A stretch of DNA of 13,223 bases from Desulfobacteraceae bacterium (GTDB lineage: Bacteria > Desulfobacterota > Desulfobacteria > Desulfobacterales > BuS5). The stretch lies in the NCBI GenBank assembly GCA_030642865.1, contig DAOWMW010000011.1:1-13223 (forward strand). Reading direction: 5' to 3'. Below the pieces are notes generated by a model. The model ran no database searches, was not told the origin of the DNA, and saw only the letters and a list, made by a program, of their open reading frames with translations. Position 1 is the stretch's first letter; each line of letters starts with the position of its first letter. The position numbers and the translations under genes were made by a program. Below, in pieces: positions 1 to 6,957 of the stretch.

Positions 1-7
1 GCGTTAC

Positions 8-63
8 GAAACCGTATAAATATCCTGATATTCCTACGCTTTCGCGCCTTGCCAGGCAGGCGC
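8..63. repeat. Two adjacent inverted repeats at the window edge
   Basis: Bases 8-24 and 27-43 form an imperfect palindrome. Seventeen positions face each other across a 2-base centre and 14 of them can pair; mismatches are at 12/39, 17/34 and 18/33. Directly after it, GCGCCT (44-49) and AGGCGC (58-63) form a second 6-bp stem with an 8-base loop. Neither stem is followed by a T run on either strand, so a simple intrinsic terminator is unlikely. The arrangement resembles a structured intergenic repeat unit (REP-like), but only one copy is visible and the element may continue beyond the left edge. Confidence 0.5.
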
Positions 64-136
64 CTCAACACTTAAAATTGCCAATTTATTTTTGGGCGAA
101 CCCTAAGGTGGGAGAATCTTGTATGGGGGATATTAC

Positions 137-211
137 TGGTGATCCCAGGGGGAATCGAACCCCCGTTACCGGCGTGAGAGGCCGGCGTCCTAACCGCTAG
201 ACGATGGGACC
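137..211 (-). tRNA. tRNA-Glu (anticodon CTC)
   Basis: Read on the minus strand, the sequence folds as a full cloverleaf of 75 nt including an encoded CCA (137-139). The acceptor stem GGTCCCA pairs with TGGGATC with one G-T pair. The anticodon stem CCGGC/GCCGG encloses the loop CTCTCAC, giving anticodon CTC (plus-strand GAG at 176-178), which reads the Glu codon GAG. The T arm shows GGGGG-TTCGATT-CCCCC. The discriminator base is A, where bacterial tRNA-Glu more often has G. A CTC isoacceptor is usually an extra beside the TTC one. No partner tRNA is in the window. Confidence 0.95.
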
Positions 212-228
212 ACTATAAAAACCTTGTC

Positions 229-257
229 AGGGTATAAAAAACCTGGTGTTTTGTCAA
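229..257 (-). promoter_or_regulatory. Probable promoter of tRNA-Glu
   Basis: On the minus strand a perfect -35 hexamer TTGACA (252-257) lies 17 bases before TACCCT (229-234), a weak -10. An alternative -10, TATACC (231-236), has a 15-base spacer. Transcription would start about 10-15 bases before the mature tRNA end at 211. The -35 overlaps the stop codon (254-256) of the small membrane-protein gene upstream, so the two genes are tightly packed. Confidence 0.5.
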
Positions 258-457
258 TTATTTTTTTTACCCTTTCTAAATCCCACGGCCAGGTATAATA
301 AAAATCCTATAAAAGGGATTGAAGCTATAATAACCCACATGATTTTTTTTTCCATGGAATCAAAATCTTTTTGCGCAGCGTTTACAACTGCCCATATGGT
401 CAATAAGAAAAACGGAATACAAAAACCGAGAAAAACAAGAATTTCATTAATACTCAT
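254..457 (-). CDS. Small two-helix membrane protein, PLDc_N type
   Basis: A 67-residue protein with two hydrophobic segments (about residues 5-27 and 38-60), separated by a short charged stretch and ending in a Lys/Arg-rich tail. The pattern of a polar linker, an aromatic helix with a Pro-Phe-Gly core (WVIIASIPFIGFLLYLAVG) and a basic C-terminus matches the phospholipase D-nuclease N-terminal domain (PLDc_N). That family often occurs as a stand-alone small inner-membrane protein of unknown role, without a PLD catalytic part, and no HKD motif is present here. The ATG at 455-457 is preceded only by a weak AAGAAA-like ribosome site. It sits just upstream of the tRNA-Glu gene on the same strand. 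The opposite-strand reading frame over it is a shadow. Confidence 0.72.
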   Translation of the reverse strand: MSINEILVFLGFCIPFFLLTIWAVVNAAQKDFDSMEKKIMWVIIASIPFIGFLLYLAVGFRKGKKNN

Positions 458-545
458 TATTATATCATTTCTTGGGAGGTTATTTTTGTGATTTATTTCA
501 TCCCCAATCCTAATCAGCCTGTTGTAGTAGATATTGGCTGAATAG

Positions 546-1430
546 TTACGTTTTTTTTAAAATATCTGCAATGTCTAAAATCGTATTTACATAGTATTTG
601 CTGTGGTTGTAGTAATATATAACTTTTGCAGCCTGCTTACGATTAATTTCAGGGTGCCAGCCGTAACGCTTCAAGAAATTTGCAATGCTGCATATGGCAT
701 CGGTATGATTGAACAGGTCTACTCTGCCGTCGGAATTTCCATCAACTGCAAGGGCAAGAATATTGCTCGGCATGAATTGAGCCAACCCCATGGCCCCGGC
801 ATAGGACCCTTTTACCTTAAATGGGGGGATATTTTCCCTGGCTGTATATTTTATAAATGCCTTGAGTTCATTATATGCCCAATTGGATCTTTTTTTTACT
901 TTTTTATTAAAAGCATCCCTTGACAGCCTGTTTTTTTGGGGCATATCCTCCCATAATTTTTTTTTTGCCAGGGGGTCAGTCAGGGCTGCCATTGTTGAAA
1001 GGGTGGTGAAGACCACACTTTTCCCAGTATATTTTCCAAGCCTGGTCTCAACTAATATTATGGCTGTAATAATATTTTTGTCAACACCATACTCTTGTTC
1101 AGCCATAAGAAGGTCTTTTGCATATTTTTTTTGGTATTCCTGAGCATTGGAAATTAATTCTGAAGAGGTGAATCTTCCATAATTTAATTTTGACTCGTTG
1201 TGCATAAAAAAACGGGAAACACTTTTTGAATTAAAGTTCATTTCAGGATTATTGTAAATTTTATTAATCATGACCTTGTCAAAGCCATCGTCAATAAGCC
1301 TTTGCGTAAGAAGTTTAAAGGAATTGTTTTCTGCAGCTCCCAATGGATTATTTAAAAAAAACAACATGAATAAAAGGGAAAAACAGGTATAAATCAAAAA
1401 AAATCCAGGTTTTTTTTTAATATACGTCAT
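546..1430 (-). CDS. Lytic murein transglycosylase, MltB/SLT_2 family
   Basis: A periplasmic peptidoglycan lytic transglycosylase that cleaves the MurNAc-GlcNAc bond with formation of a 1,6-anhydro end. The 294-residue product begins with a basic, hydrophobic signal peptide (about residues 1-33, likely cut near GAA/E) and has no lipobox cysteine, so it is probably soluble rather than a lipoprotein like E. coli MltB. The family core follows. The catalytic Glu128 lies in ILVETRLGKYTG, the GSYAGAMGLAQFMPS block is at 208-222, and a DGNSDGRVDLFNHTDAICSI block lies at 230-249. A late YYYNHSKYYV segment lies near 272-281. It lacks a separate peptidoglycan-binding domain, so it is a compact member. 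Start choice is supported by a good GGAGG (1441-1445) 10 bases before the ATG. A striking C10 run lies in its promoter region. Confidence 0.88.
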   Translation of the reverse strand: MTYIKKKPGFFLIYTCFSLLFMLFFLNNPLGAAENNSFKLLTQRLIDDGFDKVMINKIYNNPEMNFNSKSVSRFFMHNESKLNYGRFTSSELISNAQEYQKKYAKDLLMAEQEYGVDKNIITAIILVETRLGKYTGKSVVFTTLSTMAALTDPLAKKKLWEDMPQKNRLSRDAFNKKVKKRSNWAYNELKAFIKYTARENIPPFKVKGSYAGAMGLAQFMPSNILALAVDGNSDGRVDLFNHTDAICSIANFLKRYGWHPEINRKQAAKVIYYYNHSKYYVNTILDIADILKKT

Positions 1431-1476
1431 GGAATAAACGCCTCCGACCTATAAAGTATTGATTTTAAATTTATTG

Positions 1477-1507
1477 ATTATAACAGATTCTGGGGGGGGG
1501 GATAAAC
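1477..1507 (-). promoter_or_regulatory. Putative promoter with C10 tract in or beside the spacer
   Basis: On the minus strand TATAAT (1477-1482) is preceded by TGT, giving a perfect extended -10 (TGnTATAAT). It lies 46 bases before the ATG of the transglycosylase gene. Upstream, after 9 bases, comes a run of ten C (plus-strand G at 1492-1501). No strong -35 is present: TTATCC (1500-1505) would give a 17-base spacer, TTTATC (1501-1506) 18. The homopolymer therefore fills most of the -35/-10 spacer. Confidence 0.5.
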
Positions 1508-1573
1508 ATTTTAATCTTTGAAAGAGGACTATAGATTGTCACATAAATAATGTCAATGCGTATTGGTCGTCCA

Positions 1574-1588
1574 AGGTATATAATACCT
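1574..1588. repeat. Short inverted repeat between DUF4412 gene and transglycosylase gene
   Basis: AGGTAT (1574-1579) and ATACCT (1583-1588) form a 6-bp stem with a 3-base loop. A perfect 10-bp palindrome, ATAGGCCTAT, follows at 1621-1630. Neither has an adjacent T run in the minus-strand direction, so I do not call a terminator. They could be protein-binding sites or chance. Confidence 0.25.
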
Positions 1589-1664
1589 GTTCTCCCCCAG
1601 GCTTTCCCCAAATTATTATCATAGGCCTATACCTGGCAATCCATGGAATAAGCGAAACAAAAAA

Positions 1665-2375
1665 TTACAGGGGGGCAGCCATCAGGCTGTATCCTTCAGG
1701 TATTATGAAGAGGTCCCTGCTTAATTTTTTTTTATTTATCTTTTTTAAGGTGGTTGTTGTTTTTATCCCCATCATATCCATTCCCGTCTGAACAGGGAAT
1801 CCATCCATAAGACTGCTCATTCCCGCAGGATGCATCTGCTTCATGGCTCTGTTGGTTTTGGTAATTTTTTCCAGTTTTTTACCAAGCTTCTTGAATTCCT
1901 CAAGCTCCTTAACATCTTTGGATAACCAGAATTCGCTTACGGTACCCATGATTGCCACGGTATACCTTTTACACTTATACCCATCTATTTTTTTTGTTTC
2001 ACCTGCTGGGACAAACTTTATTTCAGGCATTTTTTCAGAATGGGCAGTATTCTTTGCCAGCATCTTCACGTCCACTTTTCTATAGGTCTTGTTTTCAGTA
2101 TTCAGGTGGAGTATGGCCATGGCTTCATAATCTATTATCATTATGGAATTTCCAAATTCTGTGCGCGAAGCTGCGGGCGTGAGATAATTTTTAACAGTTA
2201 TTGTTTTATTGAATTGTTTGAGGATTGCCGCTGGCATATTGCTGGGCATCCCTTTGGGGATTCCCTTTGTTATCATTTCGGTTTCCCAGTAAAGATCCGC
2301 ATACGCCGGACAAGATACCCCACAGTAGAAGAATATTATAAAAAGCAAGCACCAGAATAGTTTTGTTTTTCGCAT
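1665..2375 (-). CDS. Secreted DUF4412 domain protein
   Basis: A 236-residue exported protein of unknown function. Residues 1-26 form a classical signal peptide (basic start, long hydrophobic core, AYA/D cleavage site), so the mature protein is likely periplasmic. The body fits the DUF4412 family: an early strand region describing a salt- or redox-independent beta fold, a DGYKCKRYTV block (131-140), a conserved EFWLSKD (148-154) and a late PEGY (226-229). Met and Lys are frequent. ATG at 2373-2375 has an AGGA (2387-2390) 11 bases upstream, rather far but acceptable. It precedes the transglycosylase gene on the same strand with 234 bases between them, and that gene seems to have its own promoter. 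The family assignment rests on motif resemblance. Confidence 0.68.
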   Translation of the reverse strand: MRKTKLFWCLLFIIFFYCGVSCPAYADLYWETEMITKGIPKGMPSNMPAAILKQFNKTITVKNYLTPAASRTEFGNSIMIIDYEAMAILHLNTENKTYRKVDVKMLAKNTAHSEKMPEIKFVPAGETKKIDGYKCKRYTVAIMGTVSEFWLSKDVKELEEFKKLGKKLEKITKTNRAMKQMHPAGMSSLMDGFPVQTGMDMMGIKTTTTLKKINKKKLSRDLFIIPEGYSLMAAPL

Positions 2376-2685
2376 TTTTTTATTTTTCCTGTTATAAATT
2401 TAGTTTAAATGAAAGTAACTACTCAGCTATAAAATATCAGGCCATATTCATACCCCTTTACCGGAACGTATCCGAATGGTATGCTATATGTCAAATACTT
2501 ATTCCTGAAAAATTTATAGCTGTGCGGTTAGCAGTTAGCTTTTAATAAAAAGAAAATTTTTTTTTGATTTTATATAGATCTGCAGCGTAAAATAATGGGC
2601 TTTCTCCGGGGGGTTAAATGAATTTCAGGACGCTGCCTTTTTTCCTTACACAGGGCATTGATATTTAACTGTCATCGTGTAATGC

Positions 2686-2725
2686 AGGGTTGTCTTATAC
2701 TTATTAGGGTTGTCTTATACTTATT
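2686..2725. repeat. Perfect 2 x 20-bp tandem repeat upstream of asnS
   Basis: The unit AGGGTTGTCTTATACTTATT occurs at 2686-2705 and again at 2706-2725 without a gap or mismatch. The second copy is followed by T and AAGGG, a weak start of a third. Each copy contains TTGTCT and TATACT, but the distance from one to the other across copies (20 bases) is longer than a usual sigma70 spacer. It lies 45-85 bases before the asnS start. Confidence 0.9.
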
Positions 2726-2746
2726 TAAGGGTACTCATTCAGGGGG

Positions 2747-2763
2747 CCCTTCTAGTAAAAGGG
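2747..2763 (+). promoter_or_regulatory. asnS ribosome-binding site within a small stem
   Basis: AAGGG (2759-2763) lies 7 bases before the ATG at 2771 and is the best Shine-Dalgarno match. The upstream CCCTT (2747-2751) is its exact complement, giving a 5-bp stem with a 7-base loop that could hide the site. A stem this short is weak evidence of regulation. Confidence 0.35.
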
Positions 2764-2770
2764 TTTAATA

Positions 2771-4156
2771 ATGATAAAGCGAACAAAAGTATTGGAACTT
2801 CTGCGGGCAGAGGCTCCAATTGATAAGATTCTTCTTAAAGGGTGGGTAAGGACAAAACGGGACTCAAAGACTTTTTCGTTTTTGGAGCTAAATGATGGGT
2901 CATCCCTTGCTAATCTACAGGTTATAGCCGATTCTTCCCTTGATAATTATGCTGAAATCACAGCACTCACCACGGGATCTGCCCTGGAAATCAGGGGTAG
3001 CCTTGCACCATCCCAGGGAAAGGGCCAGAAATGGGAAGTTCTGGCAGAAAATGTAACCATAGTAAGTGTGGCAGACGGGGCTTACCCCCTGCAGAAAAAG
3101 CGTCATACCGATGATTTCCTCAGGGGAATAGCACATTTGAGACCAAGAACAAATAAATATGGGGCCGTTTTCCGAATAAGGTCAGAACTCTCCTTTGCAA
3201 TACATAAGTTTTTCAGGGATAAGGGGTTTAGATACCTTCATTCACCGATTATTACCGGTTCTGATTGTGAGGGTGCTGGTGATATGTTCAGGGTCACTGC
3301 ATTGAACCCTGGGGAGATTCCTGTTTCCGGCGGCATAATCGATTATTCCCAGGATTTTTTTGGCCAGGAGGCCAGCCTTACTGTGTCAGGTCAGTTGTCT
3401 GCTGAAATGTTTGCCCTTGCTCTTGGGGATGTATATACTTTTGGTCCCACATTCAGGGCTGAAAATTCTAATACAAGCAGACATGTGGCGGAATTCTGGA
3501 TGGTTGAACCGGAAATGGCGTTTTGCGATCTTGAAGAAGATATGGATCTGGCTGAGGAGCTTGTTCAGTTCCTTGTCGCCTGTGCCATGGATGAATGCAT
3601 GGAGGATATCACCCTTTTTGCGAAATTTGTTAATAAGGAATTGCTGACTGTTTTTGATAATATTCTATCTTCTCCATTTATTAGAATTACATATGAAGAG
3701 GCTGTTAATATATTATGCAAGTCTGGTGTTTCCTTTGAGTTTAAAGTGGCCTTTGGGAGTGATCTGCAATCGGAACATGAACGTTACCTGACAGAAAAAT
3801 ATTTTAAAAAGCCTGTTATAATATATAATTATCCAAAGGAGATAAAACCTTTTTACATGAGGTTGAACAATGATAACAGGACAGTGGCTGCAATGGATCT
3901 TCTGGTTCCTGGAATAGGGGAGATAATTGGGGGGAGTCAGAGGGAAGAAAGGGCGGGTACTCTGAAAAAGCGGATGGTGGAGATGAACCTCGATGAAAAA
4001 AAGTACTGGTGGTATATAGATTCCAGGAAGTACGGAACTGTTCCCCACAGCGGTTTTGGCCTCGGATTTGAGCGATTGATGATGCTGGTGACAGGGGTGG
4101 CTAACATACGGGATGTAATACCTTTTCCAAGAACTCCAGGGAGCATTGAATTTTGA
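2771..4156 (+). CDS. asnS: Asparaginyl-tRNA synthetase
   Basis: Cytoplasmic class II aminoacyl-tRNA synthetase that charges tRNA-Asn with asparagine using ATP. The 461-residue length is close to the E. coli enzyme. An N-terminal OB-fold anticodon-binding domain covers about residues 17-100. The catalytic domain follows, with motif 1 around FFRDKGFRYLHSPIITGSDCEGAGDMF (147-173). Motif 2 begins FRAENSN and runs on to EFWMVEPEMAF (228-251), and motif 3 is GLGFERLMM (430-438). The SNTSRHVAEFWMVEPE form of motif 2 and the ending DVIPFPRTPGSIEF mark AsnRS rather than AspRS. The ATG is preceded by AAGGG at 7 bases. Its presence means direct Asn-tRNA formation, although an amidotransferase route cannot be excluded. 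The next gene starts 56 bases downstream on the same strand. Confidence 0.96.
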   Translation: MIKRTKVLELLRAEAPIDKILLKGWVRTKRDSKTFSFLELNDGSSLANLQVIADSSLDNYAEITALTTGSALEIRGSLAPSQGKGQKWEVLAENVTIVSVADGAYPLQKKRHTDDFLRGIAHLRPRTNKYGAVFRIRSELSFAIHKFFRDKGFRYLHSPIITGSDCEGAGDMFRVTALNPGEIPVSGGIIDYSQDFFGQEASLTVSGQLSAEMFALALGDVYTFGPTFRAENSNTSRHVAEFWMVEPEMAFCDLEEDMDLAEELVQFLVACAMDECMEDITLFAKFVNKELLTVFDNILSSPFIRITYEEAVNILCKSGVSFEFKVAFGSDLQSEHERYLTEKYFKKPVIIYNYPKEIKPFYMRLNNDNRTVAAMDLLVPGIGEIIGGSQREERAGTLKKRMVEMNLDEKKYWWYIDSRKYGTVPHSGFGLGFERLMMLVTGVANIRDVIPFPRTPGSIEF

Positions 4157-4212
4157 TGAATCCTTTTTTAATTTTGTTTTTTCAGTAACTATATTATCGA
4201 GTTTAAGCATAA

Positions 4213-6828
4213 ATGGCAATTATCCGTATAATAATAAAATTTTTTCTATGGTTAAGGTACAGAATAACTGTTGAAGGGGTCGATGAAATTGTCGAAAAAG
4301 GAAGAACAGGTATATTGTTTTTACCTAATCATCCTGCATTAATAGATCCTGTAATTCTAAACACCTTCCTTGGTAAACAGTTTAGCCCCAGACCTGTTGC
4401 AGATGAAGCGCAGATTAACAGGTTTCTCATAAGAAATCTGGCCAGAGCAGTTCAAACACTTGCCATTCCTGATACAGTTACAGCCGGAGCAAAGGGAGGG
4501 GTTTTAATAAAAAATGTTTTAAATATAGCTGCCACTGCATTGAAACTTGGTGATAATATACTCATTTATCCGGGGGGCCATCTTTCCCACAGCAGGTTTG
4601 AAGATCTTGGAGCCGCCAGTGGTGTGGAATCAATATTAGCCCTTGCTCCTGACGTGCGGGTTGTCCTTGTCAAGACTTCAGGGTTATGGGGAAGCAGTTT
4701 TAGTTATGGAAGCGGCCAGCGGCCTGTTCTTGAAAAGGTTATTTACAGGGTAATCAAGTCTGTTTTGCTAAATGGATTTTTTTTCGGGCCGCGGCGCAGG
4801 GTTACAATAAAACTGCATGAGCCTGATGATTTTCCCAAAAACAGCGGTCGTTCTGAAATAAACGGGTATCTGGAAAAATTTTATAATAAAGATGCCTCTT
4901 TATGCATATACGTCCCTTATACCATCTGGGAAAGGGGGGGCGTTTCCATCCTCCCTGAGCCTGAGTTGAAAAAAATTGGCGAGAACCTGGGGAATGTCCC
5001 TGGTGCAACCCGGAAAATTGTGATGAATAAACTCAGGGAAGTTTCCGGCATAGATGATATAAAAAAAGATGATCTTCTTGCCCGGGACCTTGGCCTGGAC
5101 AGCCTTGCCCGTGCTGAACTTATAATCTGGATCGGCCAGGAGTTCGGTTTTCCCCATGGGGATTCCGATTCCCTGGTAACAGTTTCCGACTGCCTCCTTG
5201 GGGCCTCGGGGCAGGTTATATCATCAAACAAATCCCGTTTAAAGCCTGTTTCCGACCAGTGGTTTGTTCATGGAAATAATTCAGGGCCTGCAATGGTTCA
5301 TGACGGTGAGACAATCCCCGAAGTTTTTTTAAAACAGTTCCTCAAAACCCCGAACAGCGTGATAATTGCAGATCAGACTTCAGGGACCAAAACATACAGG
5401 CAGCTTGTTACTGGCCTGTTGGCCCTAAAACCTTTAATAGAAAAGCTCTCTGCCCCGAACATAGGAATTATGCTGCCGGCCTCTGTGGGGGCTTCCACCC
5501 TGTACCTTGCAGTGCAGTTTGCCGGAAAAATTCCTGTGATGATTAATTGGACTGTTGGAGAGCGGAATTTGCGCCATTGTCTTAAACTTGCCGGTGTTAA
5601 CCATATTTTGACAGCCCGAAGTCTGGTGAACCTTTTGGGAGAGAGGGGGGTTGAGACAGATTTTATAAAGGATCGATTTATTTTTATCGAGGATATGGGT
5701 GGGGGGCTGACCCTTTTTCAAAAATTTTTCGCACTGGCCAGAAGTTATACATCCTGCAATTTTTTAAGGAAAACAGATTGTTCTGAAACTGCGGTTATCC
5801 TTTTCACCAGTGGATCAGAAAATATGCCAAAGGCTGTCCCTTTGTCCCATGGTAATATTCTTGCCAATCTGTCTGATATTGTAAAGGGTTTGTCTTTACG
5901 TACAGAAGATAGACTCATGGGGATACTCCCCCCTTTTCATTCATTCGGTCTGACAGCAACCCTCCTGTTACCATTATGCACCGGAATAAGGGCTGTTTAT
6001 CATACTAACCCCACCGAGGCTCATATCCTTGCCATGCTCATAGATTCATACAAGGTGACCATACTTGTGGGTACACCTGCATTTTTAAATGGAATTGTGA
6101 GGGGAGCAGCCCCTGGGGAGCTTGCCAGTTTGAAAATGGCCTTTTCAGGTGCGGAAAAGTGCCCTGAATCTGTATATGGGGCATTGGCTGGTTCTTCCCC
6201 TGATCTAAAAATTCTGGAGGGATATGGAATTACAGAATGTTCCCCTGTTGTTTCCTGTAATCGTCCTGAAAATTCAAAACCTTATACAATAGGAAAGGTT
6301 GTCGATTCTGTTGATTATGCAGTGACAGATCTTGAAATAAAACAAAGGGTTTTCCAGGGAGAACAGGGTATGCTTCTGGTTCGGGGGCCGAGTATATTTA
6401 AGGGATACCTGCACTATGAAGGGGACTCCCCTTTTGTTGATTTTGAAGGTAAAAAGTGGTATAAAACAGGTGATCTGGTTAAGGAAGACCATGATAATAT
6501 CCTCACCTTTTGCGGCCGGTTAAAACGTTTTATCAAGCTTGGGGGGGAGATGATTTCCCTTCCTGCCATTGAAAATGTTTTACTGCCCCATTATGCTTCT
6601 GAAGATCAGGATGGGCAAACAATTGCCATAGCGGCGGCCGGGAATGAAGAGTTTCCTGAAATTATACTTTTTACAACTATCAATGTAAAAAGAAGCGTGG
6701 TTAATCAGCAGATTCGTGATGGAGGACTCTCGCCCCTTCATAATGTTCGGCGTGTTGTGAAGCTTGATTCAATACCGGTTTTAGGGACAGGGAAAACAGA
6801 TTATCAAAGCCTTAAAACAGATGATTAA
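4213..6828 (+). CDS. Acyltransferase-ACP-acyl ligase fusion (Aas-like)
   Basis: An 871-residue three-part enzyme. Residues about 15-210 are a PlsC-type acyltransferase with the NHPALID box (His40, Asp45), but the usual PEG motif reads YPGG (119-122), so the conserved Glu is missing. Residues about 262-330 form an acyl carrier protein domain with DLGLDSL; Ser297 is the expected phosphopantetheine site. Residues about 365-871 are an AMP-binding acyl ligase: TSGSENMPKAV (532-542), EGYGITECSP (669-678), YKTGDL (750-755), GRLKRFIKLGGE (768-779) and the late GTGKTD with Lys861. By family logic the ligase activates a fatty acid with ATP, loads the built-in carrier, and the acyltransferase passes the chain to a lipid acceptor. 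E. coli Aas (about 719 residues) has the two outer parts but no carrier domain. An in-frame TAA at 4210-4212 fixes the start. No clear ribosome site is present. Confidence 0.85.
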   Translation: MAIIRIIIKFFLWLRYRITVEGVDEIVEKGRTGILFLPNHPALIDPVILNTFLGKQFSPRPVADEAQINRFLIRNLARAVQTLAIPDTVTAGAKGGVLIKNVLNIAATALKLGDNILIYPGGHLSHSRFEDLGAASGVESILALAPDVRVVLVKTSGLWGSSFSYGSGQRPVLEKVIYRVIKSVLLNGFFFGPRRRVTIKLHEPDDFPKNSGRSEINGYLEKFYNKDASLCIYVPYTIWERGGVSILPEPELKKIGENLGNVPGATRKIVMNKLREVSGIDDIKKDDLLARDLGLDSLARAELIIWIGQEFGFPHGDSDSLVTVSDCLLGASGQVISSNKSRLKPVSDQWFVHGNNSGPAMVHDGETIPEVFLKQFLKTPNSVIIADQTSGTKTYRQLVTGLLALKPLIEKLSAPNIGIMLPASVGASTLYLAVQFAGKIPVMINWTVGERNLRHCLKLAGVNHILTARSLVNLLGERGVETDFIKDRFIFIEDMGGGLTLFQKFFALARSYTSCNFLRKTDCSETAVILFTSGSENMPKAVPLSHGNILANLSDIVKGLSLRTEDRLMGILPPFHSFGLTATLLLPLCTGIRAVYHTNPTEAHILAMLIDSYKVTILVGTPAFLNGIVRGAAPGELASLKMAFSGAEKCPESVYGALAGSSPDLKILEGYGITECSPVVSCNRPENSKPYTIGKVVDSVDYAVTDLEIKQRVFQGEQGMLLVRGPSIFKGYLHYEGDSPFVDFEGKKWYKTGDLVKEDHDNILTFCGRLKRFIKLGGEMISLPAIENVLLPHYASEDQDGQTIAIAAAGNEEFPEIILFTTINVKRSVVNQQIRDGGLSPLHNVRRVVKLDSIPVLGTGKTDYQSLKTDD

Positions 6829-6858
6829 TGTCTGAGCCTCTTATACCAAATCTTATTG

Positions 6859-6918
6859 ATAATATATTATTCATTATAATAGTATTCAGACTATTAATAG
6901 ACATATATGGTCTTTAAT
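6859..6918 (+). promoter_or_regulatory. hipBA promoter with AT-rich palindromes
   Basis: A perfect -10 TATAAT lies at 6875-6880; the -35 is poor (TTATTG, 6853-6858, 16-base spacer). Around it are a 12-bp perfect palindrome ATAATATATTAT (6859-6870), a 10-bp one CTATTAATAG (6891-6900), and an imperfect inverted repeat (6893-6918) with arms ATTAA-AGAC and GTCT-TTAAT. HipB-type antitoxins repress their own operons by binding such palindromes, so these are operator candidates by inference. Confidence 0.45.
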
Positions 6919-6957
6919 GATCGTGAATTTATTTCATCCACAATCCTAAGAAATAAT

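Larger units (their letters stand above)
2376..2770. other. 395-base intergenic region between divergent genes
   Basis: This region separates the minus-strand DUF4412 gene from plus-strand asnS and must hold both promoters, though I cannot fix either with confidence. It contains a TAGCTGAGTAGTTAC site (minus strand, 2415-2429), a TTAGCAGTTAGC word (2528-2539), a long A/T stretch (2540-2575) and a perfect 20-bp tandem repeat (2686-2725). A small stem also overlaps the asnS ribosome site. The 60-residue open frame at 2363-2545 has no ribosome site or recognisable features, so I do not call a gene. Confidence 0.6.

Noticed and set aside
1..43. Integron attC site
   Set aside because: The palindrome lacks the GTTRRRY / RYYYAAC core pair and there is no integron integrase or cassette array.
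137..211. tRNA-Glu as an integration site for a mobile island
   Set aside because: I see no second copy of the tRNA 3' end in the window, no integrase gene, and no phage or plasmid genes nearby.
246..491. 81-residue plus-strand open frame over the PLDc_N gene
   Set aside because: The minus-strand frame has the two-helix family pattern; this one is its complement shadow.
514..541. TCAGCC/GGCTGA stem downstream of the transglycosylase gene as a terminator
   Set aside because: The stem is only 6 bp with a 16-base loop and has no T run in the minus-strand direction. It is better explained as part of the dispersed element.
2363..2545. 60-residue plus-strand open frame
   Set aside because: It overlaps the DUF4412 start on the other strand, has no ribosome site or family features, and runs through repeat-like words.
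2686..2725. Remnant CRISPR array
   Set aside because: The two units abut without a spacer and there are no cas genes.
3713..4219. 168-residue minus-strand open frame
   Set aside because: It lies inside asnS, has no recognisable domain, and its composition is that of an antisense shadow.
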